In this document: positions 15,101 to 24,929 of the stretch, one piece after another
Layout: the number at the start of each line of letters is the position of its first letter
Numbering within the stretch: position 1 is the stretch's first letter
Source of the DNA: Cynocephalus volans
Lineage: Eukaryota > Chordata > Mammalia > Dermoptera > Cynocephalidae
Assembly: GCF_027409185.1 (NCBI RefSeq)
Contig: NC_084469.1
Coordinates: 103,045,835-103,109,834, forward strand
DNA length: 64,000 nt
Reading direction: 5' to 3'
Translations under genes and position numbers: made by a program
Notes under the pieces: model-generated
Told to the model about the DNA's origin: nothing
Seen by the model: only the letters and a program-made list of their open reading frames with translations
The model's database searches: none

Positions 15101-18100
15101 TGGTCTGTGGGAAGCCGAAATCCATGAGCTCGTCCAGCAGCTCGTAGACAATGACAAAGTTGTCACGGATGCTCTCCTCCTCCAGCTCCTTGAAGTACTC
15201 GCAGAATACCTGGGCCGGGGGGGAGACAGACAGTCACCCCCATAGGTGTGTGATTGGTTTGGCTATGGCCATGGGCCAGCCAGTCAACAAGCAATTATTG
15301 AGCACCTGGTGAGAAAGCAGACAGAGTCCCTGCCCTCATGGAACAGTCTAATGGGGGAAATGGACAGGAAAAGAGATGAATATAATCCAACACGTTGTGT
15401 GCAATATCTAAGGAAACATAAGCAGCCTAGAGGCAGAAAGGTCTGGGAAGACTTCTGGAAGGATAAATGAAAAGGGCTCGTAATCATTTGGGGGGAGGGG
15501 GCATGGATCCCTGATGTTTATAGACCCACCACGCACTAAGTTTTGTAAATGCATAAAATACGCACTGGTTAGAACGTGGTGTTGATAACACCAAGGTCAA
15601 GGGTTTGGATCTCTGTACTGGCCAACCATCAAAAATAAAAAGTAAAATGTATAGGATGGCAAAGGAACACCATTACGCAGGAGCATGCAAGTTCATGGAT
15701 GCTCTGAATTCTGTCCACAGGTGCTTGGGAGTCTGGGGGTCCCAGGTTAAGAACTCTTGGAATGAATAGGTATAACCTCAGCAGAGAAACTTTTAATTCT
15801 GCAAGTACATTATTGCATTCCCTTGATTAATGTCAGTGAGCCAAGAGGGTCAGTGTTGTGCCTGTCCCATCTATAGCTGTGTCCCCTCCTTGCCTGGCAA
15901 ACAGGAGGCAAAGCAATAAATATTGCTTGTTGGTTGAAAAGTACTTACTAAGCACCTTCTCAGTCATTGAGAATGGCATATAAGACGTGCTCAATAAATT
16001 GTCATATGATTATTGTAACATTTGTAATAATACTAAGGATAATAGTAAACCTTTGTTGAGCAATTACTGTATACTGAGCACAGTTCTAGGCCCTTTATGG
16101 CTATTAATTTGATTAGTTTGTACAACAACCCTGGGACAGGACTTGTTATAAACCCTAGCTCAGAGGCACAGAGAAAAGTGACTTGCTGAAGGTTACACAG
16201 CCGGGAAGTGGGGTAGCTGGGATTGGATCCCACGCTCTCTGGTGGGGATCTGAGCCATACACTCTCTCAGAGGCTTCCTTGATCCCTGCGCTATAGGGAG
16301 AGATGATCTCATAAGCAGCTAATAAGGCACAGAGTGATGGGCTTTGATGGGGGAAGCTCGGGAGGCTGTTAACCCAGAGAAGGCCCCAGCAAGGTCAGGG
16401 AAGGCTTCCTAGGAGATATGGGTCCTGAAAAAGGTGGGCAAGACAGGTGGAAAGGGTTGGCTGTTAGCTCAGTTGGTTGGAACGCGGTGCTACAACACCA
16501 AAGTCAAGGGTTCGGATCCCCATACCGACCAGCCACCCAAAAAAAAAAAAAAAAAAAGACATGGACAGGCAGACCAGCCAGCCCTTGGGAGACCAGTACC
16601 TACCTCCACCGTCTTGTAGAGGAAGGAGTACACCAGGGAGGCGTTGGCATTCTTCAGCGTGGTGGCCACCACTGTAGACAGTGAGGTTAAGGAGAAGGTG
16701 CCATTGGGGGGGCGGCTCAAATAGATCACACCCTGAAACCCCACCCTGTCCCTCAGCACCACCCCCACCTCTACCCCACTCCAGCCTGAGCCAGCATGGA
16801 TGTGCTGTGCGCCTCCTGTCCTCAGCCCACCCTCCCTGGACCTGGGCTGCCACCACCCCTGGCCTCCTCCAGGAACCCCGCGTGGGCTGGATACAGTACA
16901 GGTTGCTGTGTTTGATCCACAGGAAGTGGACCCGGCCATGGCTCAGTAGCGGGGCCAAGGCGCCCTCCTCCTCCCGCTGCATAAGCAGAGGCATGAAGTG
17001 CTCGATCTCGCTCATCGCCACATCGCCTTTATAGTTACGGCTGATCAGGGGCTACGGGTGGGCAGAGAGGACTGTGTCACCACCAATATCCAGAAACCCA
17101 CCCCACTGGGGCATCGGAGTGGCACGAGAGTGTGCAGTTCTGACCCTTCCTCCTTGCTGAGGGGCCTGGGCAAGGATCTGCTTCTCGGTGCCTCAGTTTC
17201 TTCCTCTGTAAAGTGGGTGCATGATGACAGCCAGTGTGTCTAGAACTCTCACTGAACCCCAGGCCGTGTTCTACCACAACCCTGTGAGGCAGGTGTGGTC
17301 ATCATCTCCAGATTTCAGATGGAGAAGTTGAGGTTATAAATACCCACGTTCATAGTAAGTGGGGAAACTGGGAATTGAACCAGGCACCCTGGTTCCAGAA
17401 TTCTTGTTCTTGCCCAGAGCTTCATAAGCAGCAAACCGGTGAGACTGGGATTATTTTTAAAGAAAAGAAAAAAATTCTACTCATATTTCTCATAGATCTG
17501 CCTGGCAGGCAGTAAGCTGTCAATAATAATAGCTCCTGCTTCCTAAGTTTGTTTAGTCCAGTGTTCAGCACAGGAAGGGCACACGGCAGGTCCCCAAATA
17601 TCTTCACTCTCATTATTATGATTAGCAGAAATATTATTTTCATCTCCACTGTTATTATTGCTATTAAATGACAGGACAGATGAAAGGGACTTAGGGAAGG
17701 GTCAAGGCAGTTCCAAAGAGGAAGTAGGGCCTCCTGCACCTGCTGCAGATATTAACACTGTGGATGCTGACAGTGACGGAAATAATTTCGATGTATTGAA
17801 CGCCTAATACCTGCAGCAGGGCTGCTGTGCTAAGTGATTTGCACGCATCGAGTTGTATTAATTCTCATGGAGTGCGGACCTCTGTTACTCCCATTTTAAC
17901 ATACAGGGAAACTGAGGCTCAGAGAGACGAAGCCCTTTGCCCCAAGCACAGGGCTGGTAAATGGTGGAAGTGGGATTCGACCCGGGATTCCCAGGGATTG
18001 GGGTGGGAGGAGGTTGCGGTGGGAGAGGATGTTCCCACGCCCCTTTCTGGGGGCCCCCTGGCCTGAGCGGAGGGGCTGCCCCTGGATCCCAGGAAGCGGC

Positions 18101-18185
18101 GGCCTCACCTATCCGTCCCCCAACCTCTCGTGCCCAGACTCACCTTGCCCTTGACGTCGAGAATAAAGACGGCCGAGGCCGACAT
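9140..18185 (-). CDS. AP1M2: AP-1 adaptor complex subunit mu-2 (mu1B)
   Basis: Twelve coding exons: 18185-18144, 17051-16895, 16671-16604, 15209-15079, 14966-14819, 14717-14591, 14043-13901, 13810-13739, 11082-10924, 10300-10175, 9753-9678 and 9162-9140. They total 1272 nt, giving 423 residues, the human length. The N-terminal longin-like part starts [21 protein letters not shown] mu-homology domain follows from about residue 168. The two residues that hold the tyrosine of YxxPhi cargo signals in mu subunits are present: Asp174 (in FIDVIESVN) and Trp408 (in ALPWVRY). The protein ends DYQLRTT. In other mammals mu1B is restricted to polarised epithelia and sorts basolateral cargo at recycling endosomes and the TGN. 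The paralogue AP1M1 is the main alternative; the mu1B-type N terminus and position beside SLC44A2 favour AP1M2. All splice sites are canonical. Confidence 0.97.
9414..9508 (-). repeat. tRNA-Ile-type SINE, monomer
   Basis: Short 'tttattttggcagctggccag' head-on tail, 'gaccttggtgttacaagg' middle, and diverged reversed head 'gcgaaccagtcagc'. In the last AP1M2 intron. Confidence 0.85.
9800..10120. repeat. Degenerate 'aggtgacac' repeat in AP1M2 intron 10
   Basis: Related cores 'gaggtgacat', 'gaggtggcac', 'gacatgacac', 'aaggtgacac' and 'gaggtgactt' recur near 9881, 9932, 9956, 9980 and 10097 in the intron between exons 10 and 11. Spacing is about 24-50 bp and irregular. Confidence 0.5.
10370..10770. 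repeat. MIR fragments in AP1M2 intron 9
   Basis: Two MIR-like stretches, around 10370-10420 and 10560-10770. The second has 'cctatttcacatatcagcaaa', 'gaatttgaacccagggct' and 'cctcagtttacctatctg'. Confidence 0.6.
11100..11640 (-). repeat. MIR fragments in AP1M2 intron 8
   Basis: Two MIR copies in tandem. Each shows a 'ttttacagatgag.caa.t.aggcacagag' core, at about 11216 and 11520, followed by 'cacagccaataagtggcagagc' or a similar stretch. Confidence 0.75.
11768..11914 (-). repeat. GC-rich tRNA-like SINE (second colugo-type family)
   Basis: Reversed T-tail, then 'cgtgaccggcactcagcc', 'tatataggatccgaaccc', 'gcggcgggagcattgccgc', and the head 'cgccacgggctcggcc'. It differs from the Ile-type monomer by a GC hairpin between its A and B boxes. 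Confidence 0.9.
12220..12314 (-). repeat. tRNA-Ile-type SINE, diverged monomer
   Basis: Reversed 'ggttggccggtatgagg', 'aaccttggtgttacaagg', and a damaged head 'aactgaactaaccagtcag'. No intact tail. Confidence 0.8.
12430..13090 (+). repeat. Old L1 LINE 3' fragment
   Basis: Text such as 'ccatggaatgttctacagc' and 'ggattcatctcagaagcaat' matches the 3' end of mammalian L1M elements. A SINE at 12517-12612 interrupts it. In AP1M2 intron 8. Confidence 0.65.
12517..12612 (+). repeat. tRNA-derived SINE with variant middle segment
   Basis: The A box 'ttagttcagttggttagag' and B box 'gggttcagatcc' are present. The anticodon-arm region reads 'tatagccttttcaccccaag' instead of the usual 'gtgctgataacaccaag'. 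Inserted in the L1 fragment. Confidence 0.8.
13095..13620 (-). repeat. L2 LINE fragment with a SINE inside
   Basis: Reversed L2 body: 'gtgacatttaggctaagaac', 'gcaaaggccctgaggcagg' and 'ggagccatggagggttctagg'. A diverged Ile-type SINE occupies about 13137-13219. Confidence 0.8.
13137..13219 (+). repeat. tRNA-Ile-type SINE, diverged monomer
   Basis: Head 'gggctgacagattagccc', then 'ggtgctggtaataccaagg', and a short A-rich tail. Lies inside the L2 fragment. Confidence 0.75.
14100..14350 (-). repeat. MIR fragment in AP1M2 intron 6
   Basis: Core 'cttttacagatgagaaaact', then 'gatctgaactcaggatctga', followed by an L2-like tail near 14290 with 'gagggcagggatttgtc'. Confidence 0.65.
14356..14452 (+). 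repeat. tRNA-Ile-type SINE, truncated, long A tail
   Basis: Keeps 'gttagagcgtgatg', 'gttgataacatcaaagtcaagg', and an A-rich tail of about 35 bases. The first A-box half and much of the B box are lost. Confidence 0.75.
15275..15475 (-). repeat. L2 LINE 3' end
   Basis: Reads 'caagcaattattgagcacc', then 'gagtccctgccctcatggaa' and 'gggaagacttctggaagg', a reversed L2 tail. Between AP1M2 exons 3 and 4. Confidence 0.75.
15558..15648 (+). repeat. tRNA-Ile-type SINE, 5'-truncated
   Basis: Begins 'gcactggttagaacgtggtg', keeps 'gataacaccaaggtcaagg' and the B box, and ends in an A-rich tail. Confidence 0.85.
16030..16250 (-). repeat. MIR/L2 fragment
   Basis: 'tactgagcacagttctaggc' followed by 'cacagccgggaagtggggta' and 'ttggatcccacgctctctgg'. 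Confidence 0.6.
16455..16557 (+). repeat. tRNA-Ile-type SINE, monomer close to AP1M2 exon 3
   Basis: Complete head 'gttggctgttagctcagttg', B box 'gggttcggatcc', and an A18 tail. It ends 47 bp from the exon 3 donor at 16603. Confidence 0.9.
17160..17420 (-). repeat. MIR fragment
   Basis: 'cctcagtttcttcctctgta' on the plus strand, then a second copy near 17300-17400 with 'cagatggagaagttgaggtt' and 'gaattgaaccaggcaccctg'. In AP1M2 intron 1. Confidence 0.6.
17780..18000 (-). repeat. MIR fragment
   Basis: Reversed MIR with 'tcccattttaacatacaggg', 'actgaggctcagagagacga' and 'gtgggattcgacccgggatt'. Confidence 0.75.
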
Positions 18186-18440
18186 GGTGGCGGCCGACGG
18201 ACCTTGGAGGTGCAGAGGGAGCGCCGAGAGGCAACGGCTGCGCCGCTTCCTTCTTCCTGCGGAAGCGCCCGCGCCCAGGTGAGCGCCCAGGTGTGCGCCT
18301 CTTAAAGGGGAGGCCGCCAGGTGAGCTGCGCGGTCGGCCGACGCGAAGACGACTGCGGGGGCTGCGAGGGGCGCGACTTTGGATGGGACGGCTGCCGGCC
18401 TCACTCTCCTTTGGCACCCAAGAGAGCACAGACCAAATTC
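18186..18440 (-). promoter_or_regulatory. AP1M2 promoter with three CAGGTG E-boxes
   Basis: CpG-rich DNA upstream of the AP1M2 ATG. CAGGTG occurs at 18276-18281, 18288-18293 and 18318-18323, with a 'cttaaagg' stretch between the second and third. Paired CAGGTG/CACCTG boxes are the binding form used by ZEB and SNAI repressors at epithelial promoters such as CDH1; their use here is inferred. Confidence 0.6.
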
Positions 18441-19150
18441 GTTTATCCATCCATCCATCCACCCATCCGCCCATCCATCCATCCATCCATCCATCCACCC
18501 ACCCACCCACCCACCCATCCACCCATCCACCCATCCACCCACCCATCCATCCACCCACGCATCCATCCACCCACCCATCCACCCATCCACCCACCCATCC
18601 ATCCATCCACCCACCCACCCACCCACCCATCCATCCATCCATCCATCCACCCATCCATCCATTTATCCATCCATTCATTTATCCATCCATCCGTCCATCC
18701 ATCCATCCATTAATTTATCCATCCATCCACCCACCCACCCATCCATCCATACATACATACATTCATTTATCCATCCATCCATCCACCCATCCATCCACCC
18801 ATCCATCCACCCATCCATCCATCCATCCATCTATCCCTCCACCCATCCGTCCATCTTTCCATCCACCCACCCACCCATCCATACATACATACATACATTT
18901 ATTTACCCATCCATTCATTTATCCATCCATCATCCATCCATCCATCCATCCACCCATCCATCCATCCACCCATCCATCCATCCATCCACCCATCCATCCA
19001 TCCATCTATCCCTCCACCCATCCGTTCATCCTTCCATCCACCCACCCACCCATCCATCCATACATACATACATTCATTTACCCATCCATTCATTTATCCA
19101 TCCATCCATCCGTCCATCCATCCATCCATCCATTGATTCGTTCATTCATC
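18441..19150. repeat. (ATCC)n-type satellite with 175-bp higher-order unit
   Basis: About 700 bp of CATC/CACC/CATA tetranucleotides, phase-consistent enough to leave long open frames on both strands. Higher-order structure is visible: 'ctatccctcc' starts at 18831 and again at 19006, and each copy continues into the same ordered run of CACC, CATA and CATTTAT blocks. It lies about 255 bp upstream of the AP1M2 ATG. Confidence 0.95.
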
Positions 19151-19311
19151 TTGTTTCTCCTTTGTCTCTCCCACACACATGTCAGCCCCAATAGGGCAGG
19201 AAATTTGTCCTGTTCCTGTCTGGGTCCTCAGCGCCCATCACTGGGTGCTCAATAATGTTGGTCAAGTTTCTTTATACATAGAATAAACATTACTGATTCA
19301 TTTATTCTTTC
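19151..19311 (+). repeat. L2 LINE 3' end
   Basis: 'tagggcaggaaatttgtcctg', 'cagcgcccatcactgggtgct' and 'caataatgttgg' follow the L2 3' terminus in the forward direction. Confidence 0.65.
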
Positions 19312-19405
19312 AGGGCTGGCCGGCTAGCCAGTTGGTTAGAGCAAGTGTTATAACACCAAGGTCAGAGTTTCAGATCCCATTGCTGGGCAGCCGCCCCAAA
19401 TAATA
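19312..19405 (+). repeat. tRNA-Ile-type SINE, monomer
   Basis: 'gggctggccggctagccagt' head, 'ataacaccaaggtcagagtt' middle, and a short 'ccaaataataa' tail. Confidence 0.9.
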
Positions 19406-19479
19406 ACTTATTCTTTCACTCAAATATTATTTCACTCAGTGACTGTGGATAGCACTCTGAGCAGGACAAATATAGCTGC

Positions 19480-19629
19480 TTTTTTTTTTTTTTTTTTTTG
19501 TCTTTTTCGTGACCGGTACTCAGCCAGTGAGTGCACGGGCCATTCCTATATAGGATCCGAACCTGCGGCGGGAGCGCTGCTGCTCTCCCAGCGCCGCACT
19601 CTCCCGAGTGAGCCATGGGGTCGGCCCCA
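19480..19629 (-). repeat. GC-rich tRNA-like SINE
   Basis: Reversed T19 tail with 'gtctttttcgtgaccggtac', 'tatataggatccgaacctgc', and a GC hairpin 'gggagcgctgctgctctccc'. Nearly full length. Confidence 0.9.
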
Positions 19630-19659
19630 AATGTAGCTGCTTTTGTTATTACTCATAAT

Positions 19660-20090
19660 GCTACTCCTATTCATTCATTCCAAAAATATTTATTAAGCTC
19701 CTACTATGTGACACACAGATGTTGGTAGAATGTTGAAAATGTAGGGGCTGGCTGGTTAGCTCACTTGGGACAGAGTGGTGCTGATGACACCAAAGTCAAG
19801 GGTTCTGATCCTTTTACTAGCCAACCACACACACAAAAAGGCAAATTATTATTATGACTATTATATTATAATAGTAGTCATCCCTGTCCCAGCCAGCTGC
19901 CAAAATATATATATATATTAGCCACTAAGCAAATTTTTATTGAGCACCTACTGTGTGCTAAACCAGACATATGGAAGCTGCTTCATTAGGGTGATGATGA
20001 CTTGTTCAGTGAGTGGATATTTATTAAGCATCTTCTGTGGCACTATAAATGGTGAAGTAGATAAAATGATTGTTTTTGTTCCAGGGGAGA
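19660..20090 (-). repeat. L2 LINE fragments split by a SINE
   Basis: 'atatttattaagctcctact' near 19690 and 'tttttattgagcacctactg' near 19935 are reversed L2 ends, with an Ile-type SINE between them. Confidence 0.7.
19743..19840 (+). repeat. tRNA-Ile-type SINE, monomer
   Basis: 'ggggctggctggttagctca' head and 'gctgatgacaccaaagtcaa' middle, with a CA-rich instead of pure A tail. Confidence 0.9.
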
Positions 20091-20189
20091 GGAGTAGCGA
20101 CATATAAAAGCTGTGAGGCGGGGGGATCACAGAAGGAGATGACATCTAAGAGAGGCCTGAGAGTCCCCGTGCATAGTGACACAGCAATA

Positions 20190-20770
20190 GTGACCTAATT
20201 GCCACTGACAATTTGCCAAGCCCTTAACGGTGTTGAGGGCTTCACAAGCTTCCCGTCCCTGAATTTCCACCACGACTTTAGGAGCAGGAACAGGTGAGAA
20301 GCTGGGCACAGAGCTGGCACTAGTATTGTTGACATGCCTGCTGGTGAAGCACAAAAGCTCTGGAGCCAGCTGTCTGGGCTCAAGTCCTAGGTCTGCAACC
20401 TCCCAGGATCGTGCATCTGTGAATCAGGGTTAATCACTCCACTTTCCTCATTAGGTCAAGCCTGGATGAAATGACTTATTCTATGCAACTTGGTGTTGGG
20501 ACAATGCATGGGGCGAAGCTGGCGTTCAGTTCTGCTGCTACTGCTGATGATGATGATGACAGCGACGATGTGGCATTCAAGAGCAGAGGTGCTGGGGGTG
20601 GCTCCTGCCTCCACCACTCACTGGCTGCAAGGCATGGGCTAGTGATTGGACCTCCTGTGCCTCAGTCTCCCCTTCTGTGAAATGGGTATAATCGTCGTGC
20701 TGCCCCCTCTCAGGATGTGCAGCACAATGCCTGGCACAGCGCCTGTGCTCCACGCACACTTCATGCACCT
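20190..20770 (+). repeat. MIR fragments
   Basis: Two forward MIR copies, about 20330-20460 ('gctctggagccagctgtctg') and 20590-20760 ('cctcagtctccccttctgtg', 'tgcctggcacagcgcctgtg'). Intergenic. Confidence 0.75.
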
Positions 20771-21064
20771 ACACTAATGTGAACCCAGGGTTCGACCCCC
20801 AACTTTCTGTGATCTTAACAGCAGTGCCGTTTGGGGGAGAGAAAGGGAAACGAAACCTCAGCCTAGCCAGGACCCTCCGTGCTCTACTGAAGAAGGAAGG
20901 GGCCCTGCAGGGCCTCCAGGGAGCGACACTCAGCCTCATAGCTCCTTCCCCAGACTCAAACCCAGACCTTTATCAGACCCTGGGGGTGGGGACTTGAGGA
21001 AGGCAGGTGGAAGGGCAGCAGGGATCAAAATCATCCCCTCCTTCCTTCTCCACTTGAATCTAAC

Positions 21065-21173
21065 ATCATTTATTATTATTATTTGGCAGCTGGCAGGTAA
21101 GGGGATCCGAACCCTTGACCTTGGTGTTATCAGCACCACAGTCTAACCAGCTGATCTAACCCGCCAGCCCCCT
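21065..21173 (-). repeat. tRNA-Ile-type SINE, monomer
   Basis: ATT-repeat tail, 'ggcagctggcaggtaagggg', 'gaccttggtgttatcagcac', and reversed head 'gatctaacccgccagccc'. Confidence 0.9.
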
Positions 21174-21199
21174 TGAATCTAACATCGATGATATAAGAC

Positions 21200-21400
21200 A
21201 GCAGTGGCACACATTTATTAAGAACTTACCGTCTAGAACAGTTCTCTTTCATGTCATCTTACAGAAGAAGAAGCAGAGGCACAGGGAGGTCAAACCACTT
21301 GCTCAAATGCATGCAGCTAGGAGGCAGTCGAGTCACAATTTGAACCTGACTCCTGGGGTTTGAGAACGTGGTCCCGGCCCACTCCCTACTGCTTTATTGT
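21200..21400 (-). repeat. MIR fragment
   Basis: 'cttacagaagaagaagcaga' to 'cagctaggaggcagtcgagt', a reversed MIR core. Confidence 0.6.
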
Positions 21401-21437
21401 ATTCCCAGATACAAGTATTACTATTAATAAAACTAGA

Positions 21438-21543
21438 TAGGGCTGGCCCATTAGCTCACTTGGATAGAGCATGGTGCTGATAACACCAAGGTCAAGGGTT
21501 TGGATATCCATACTGGCCAACTGCCAACAAAATAAAAAAATAA
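21438..21543 (+). repeat. tRNA-Ile-type SINE, monomer
   Basis: 'agggctggcccattagctca', 'gctgataacaccaaggtcaa', then a 'caaaataaaaaaataa' tail. It separates two MIR pieces. Confidence 0.9.
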
Positions 21544-21544
21544 C

Positions 21545-21760
21545 ACTCGCTAGGGCTTATGTGGTGCCCACTATGGGTAGGCACTGCCGTAAACAGCCCG
21601 CATATGGGAATCTTCACGACCACATTTTGAGTTAGGGAAGGCTACTGTCTTCTTTTGACAAATAGAGAAACTGAGGCTCAGAGAGGATAAGTTACTTGCA
21701 CAAAGTCATCCAGCCAGATTTGAGCCCTACAAAGACCAAGATTTTATGCTATCTCTGCCC
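21545..21760 (-). repeat. MIR fragment
   Basis: 'ttttgacaaatagagaaact', 'gaggctcagagaggataag' and 'ttgcacaaagtcatccagcc'. Confidence 0.75.
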
Positions 21761-22189
21761 AAGGAGGAGGGGGTCTTCCACATTCCCACCAACCCCCTCC
21801 CTGCTCTGAAGGTGATGCAGGGGGATGTGGGCACTGCCAGGCCCTCACCCCAGCCTAGGCAGTGCTGAACCTTGAAAGAACCCCTGTCCTGGGGCCCTGA
21901 GATGTTTTCAGGCAGTAAATAGAGCCCAAAAGCCTGGGCCCAGTGCCCTGGAATCTGAAACTCAAGGCCTGTTTAGCTGAAAAATTCATGAGCCCAAAAG
22001 CTTCAGTGCGATCAGAGAACAGAGAAGCTCTGTGTGTCCCGGCTTTGCCCAGCCCAGCCTGTCCCGCCTCAGCTGCAACCTCCCCCGTCCCCCAGAGGCT
22101 GTGGCCTTGTCCCAGTTCCTCCAAAATGCCTGCAGCCTCCCCCTCAGGGACCCTGCCTCTAGGCCTCACCTTCAATAGCTTTTTCACAC

Positions 22190-22580
22190 CAGTAAAGGGA
22201 TCTTTCTGAAACACAGTTACCAGACCCTCACTCACTCTCGCACCCCCCATGGCTCCCTATTGCCCTCGAGCCACCCCTCTTGAAAGAGTAAGACCCCTGC
22301 TGACCTCTGCCGCACGGTGCCACTTGAACCCACTGCCCAGACACACTGACTTCCCTAATTTTAGTTTGTCTCTCTCTTTCTCTCTTTCTTCTGGAACTTG
22401 ACCCCTTGGTGCAGAATGCCCGCTTCTTTTTGCTTTGTATGCTTCCTTCTTACATGACTCATATCCCCTCTGCCTGCAGGAAGCCCTCTCTGGCCTCCCA
22501 CCCCATGTCTAGGGCAGATCCCTCCTCTGGGCTTTCCTGATGCACCGTGCTTCCTTACCATAGCTTTGTGGCACCATATT
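22190..22580 (+). repeat. L2 LINE fragment
   Basis: 'ctcgcaccccccatggctcc' and 'ctgcctgcaggaagccctc', then 'tttcctgatgcaccgtgc', in L2 3' order. Diverged; boundaries approximate. Confidence 0.5.
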
Positions 22581-22589
22581 TATAAAATT

Positions 22590-22916
22590 CTATTTAAATT
22601 ATTTTTTGTTGTGGTGAAATATACATAACATAAAATTTACCATCTTCACATGTTTAAGTGCACAGGTCAGCGGTGTTAAGTACACTCACCCTGTTGTGCA
22701 GCCACCACCACCTTCTATCTCCAGAACTTTCCATCTCCCCAAACTGAAACGTCCACTAAACACACTCCCCATCCCCCTCCCCAGCCCCTGGCACCCACCA
22801 TTCTACTTTCTGTCTCTATGAATGGGACTACTCTAGGGACTCCTATAGGTGGAATCATACAGTGTTTGTCCCTTGGTGATGGGCTCATTTCAATCTAATT
22901 TTTGAAATAGAGCATA
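22590..22916 (+). repeat. L1M LINE 3' UTR fragment
   Basis: Distinctive L1M 3' text: 'cataaaatttaccatcttca', 'aagtacactcaccctgttgt' and 'cccctggcacccaccattct'. Confidence 0.85.
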
Positions 22917-22919
22917 GAT

Positions 22920-23033
22920 TTTTTGTTTTATTTTTTTGTTTGTTTTTGGCAGGTGGCCCATATGGGGATCAGAACCGTTGATGTTGGTGTTATAACACCA
23001 TGCTCTCACCAACTGAGCTAACCGGCCACCCCG
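22920..23033 (-). repeat. tRNA-Ile-type SINE, monomer
   Basis: Interrupted T tail (TTTTTGTTTGTTTTT), then 'ggcaggtggcccatatgggg', and reversed head 'ctgagctaaccggccacccc'. Confidence 0.9.
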
Positions 23034-23205
23034 TGAAATAGAGTTTTAATTACCCAAGAAACTCATGAATGTTTTCTCTCATTAAAAGAGAGAGAAAGGA
23101 AGAAAGAACGTTACAGATCAGAAAAAAGTCCCCCTTGCCACCTCCCATCACCCAATCCTGGTCCCTCTGATAACTACTGACTTGTTCAGACGTGTTACAT
23201 GCAGA

Positions 23206-23208
<3 letters not shown>

Positions 23209-23249
<41 letters not shown>

Positions 23250-23282
23250 CTCTCTCTCTCTTTCTGTCTCTCTCTCTTTTTC
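23209..23282. repeat. (GT)n followed by (TC)n microsatellite
   Basis: About 19 GT units pass directly into a TC/CT run. Intergenic, upstream of SLC44A2. Confidence 0.95.
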
Positions 23283-23399
23283 CCTTATGGGACTAGTCGA
23301 CTAAATACAACTTGCTATTTCTACTTAAAATATAAGCCGGAAGCCTAGCTGGGCTGTTCTGGGAGGTGTAAGGCTGAGTGATAGGGAGTGTCTGTGCAT

Positions 23400-23590
23400 T
23401 GAGAAGTGAGACCCACAGACATGGGTCAAACCCTCGTGCAGCCTCATGCTCACTGTGTGACTGTGGGTAAATTGCTTACCCTCCCTGTGTCACTTTCCCC
23501 AACTGGAAAATGGTTATAAAGATTCATATAAAGCACTTGATGCCTTGACTGACACTGAGTAAGCTCTCTATAAACATTCACTTTTGTTAT
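23400..23590 (+). repeat. MIR fragment
   Basis: 'ctcactgtgtgactgtgggt', 'ttgcttaccctccctgtgtc' and 'aactggaaaatggttataaa'. Confidence 0.75.
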
Positions 23591-23609
23591 AACCTGCAGA
23601 GCCACCTCC

Positions 23610-24760
23610 TTCTTTCTTAAACTATTTAAATTTTTTTTTCATTGTTAACTGTAGCACATATTAAGAAAGGAGAAGTCAAGTATTCACAAAAAGAAGCCAC
23701 CTGTGAAGCCACAATCCTGTCCCCCCCCCCCCCCCCGGAAGCCACCCCTGGTGTCCTGCCAGTCACTATACCCCCTAAAGGCAACTGCTGATCTATGTTC
23801 TGTCACCATAGGTTGATGACCTAACCTGTTCTAGAAATTTATAAAAAATTATGTCTGGCCTCTTTCACTCAGCATAATGCCTTTTTTCCCTTTCTTTTAG
23901 AATCATCCACATTGTTGTGTGTATTGAGTTTATTTTTTTTATTGCCGAGAAATTCTGGTTTGTTTAACCACTCGTTGATGGACATTCGTGTTACTTCCAA
24001 TTTTTTTGGCCATTATGAATGAAGCGTCTAGAAAGCTGCTATGAACATTCACATAAAAGATTGTATGGGATTTTTTCTTTTCTTATAGTTTAAGGGTTTT
24101 ACTTTCCTTGGGTAAATACCTAGGAGTAGAATGTCTAGGTCATGTGGTTGATGTCCGTTGAACTTTACTAGAAACTGCTAGACGTTTTTGCGAGTGGTTG
24201 TGACATTTTACATTCCTACCAATAGGAGAGTCCCATTTGCTTCAGATCCTCGACAACACTTGATATGGCCAGTCTTTTTAGTTTTAGCTATTCTGTTTTG
24301 TTTGTTTGTTGGCTGCTGGCTGGTAAGGGATCAGAGCTCTGGACCTTGCTGTTATAGGCACCATTCTCTAACCAAGTGAGCTAACCGGCCAGCTCCAGTT
24401 TTAGCTATTCTGGTGGGTGTGCAGGGGTCTCTCACTGAGGTTTTAATTTGCATTTCCCTGATGATTTCATTCTTTTTATCTGCTGCATGGTATTCCCTCT
24501 TGTGACACCACACCATCGTGTCGTAGCCACTCTCCTGTGGATGGACGTGTACGTTTCTGCTCATCTTTCACTATCAAGGTTGCTCATAACACCCTTTGGT
24601 GTGTCCACCCCAGGCACACACGCCTGCGATGGCTTCTCCAGGGTCAGTGCCAGAGGGGAATCGCACAGGGTGAGCATGGTTTGAAGTTAATCTCTCTGCC
24701 AGAGAACACTCTGCCCAGCAGCAGCTGCTCATCACCAGTTTGATATCACCAAACTCTCAA
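23610..24760 (+). repeat. L1M LINE 3' fragment, interrupted
   Basis: Text such as 'aggttgatgacctaacctgt', 'cagcataatgcctttttt' and 'gtttgatatcaccaaactct' follows L1M 3' UTR order. It holds a C16 run at 23721-23736 and a SINE at 24296-24396. Confidence 0.75.
24296..24396 (-). repeat. tRNA-Ile-type SINE inserted in L1M
   Basis: TTTG-repeat tail, 'ggctgctggctggtaaggga', and reversed head 'gagctaaccggccagctcc'. The L1 phrase 'tttagctattctg' occurs on both sides, a likely target-site duplication. Confidence 0.9.
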
Positions 24761-24929
24761 ATTCTTGCTAATCTCATGAATGAAAAATGGAATCTTTTTG
24801 TCCTCTCACTGGCGCACAGTCGGCGCTCCACACGAATATCTACATGACGAATAAATGAATGGATGAATGAATGAATGACAAGCCGGCCTCTCCCTGCCCA
24901 CCACGCACACCAAGAGGGTCCTGCGAGAG

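Noticed and set aside
18293-19255. Long open frames on both strands with THPSIHPP or GGWMDGW repeats
   Set aside because: They are the unavoidable translation of the ATCC satellite, which has few stop codons in several frames. No splice sites or homology.
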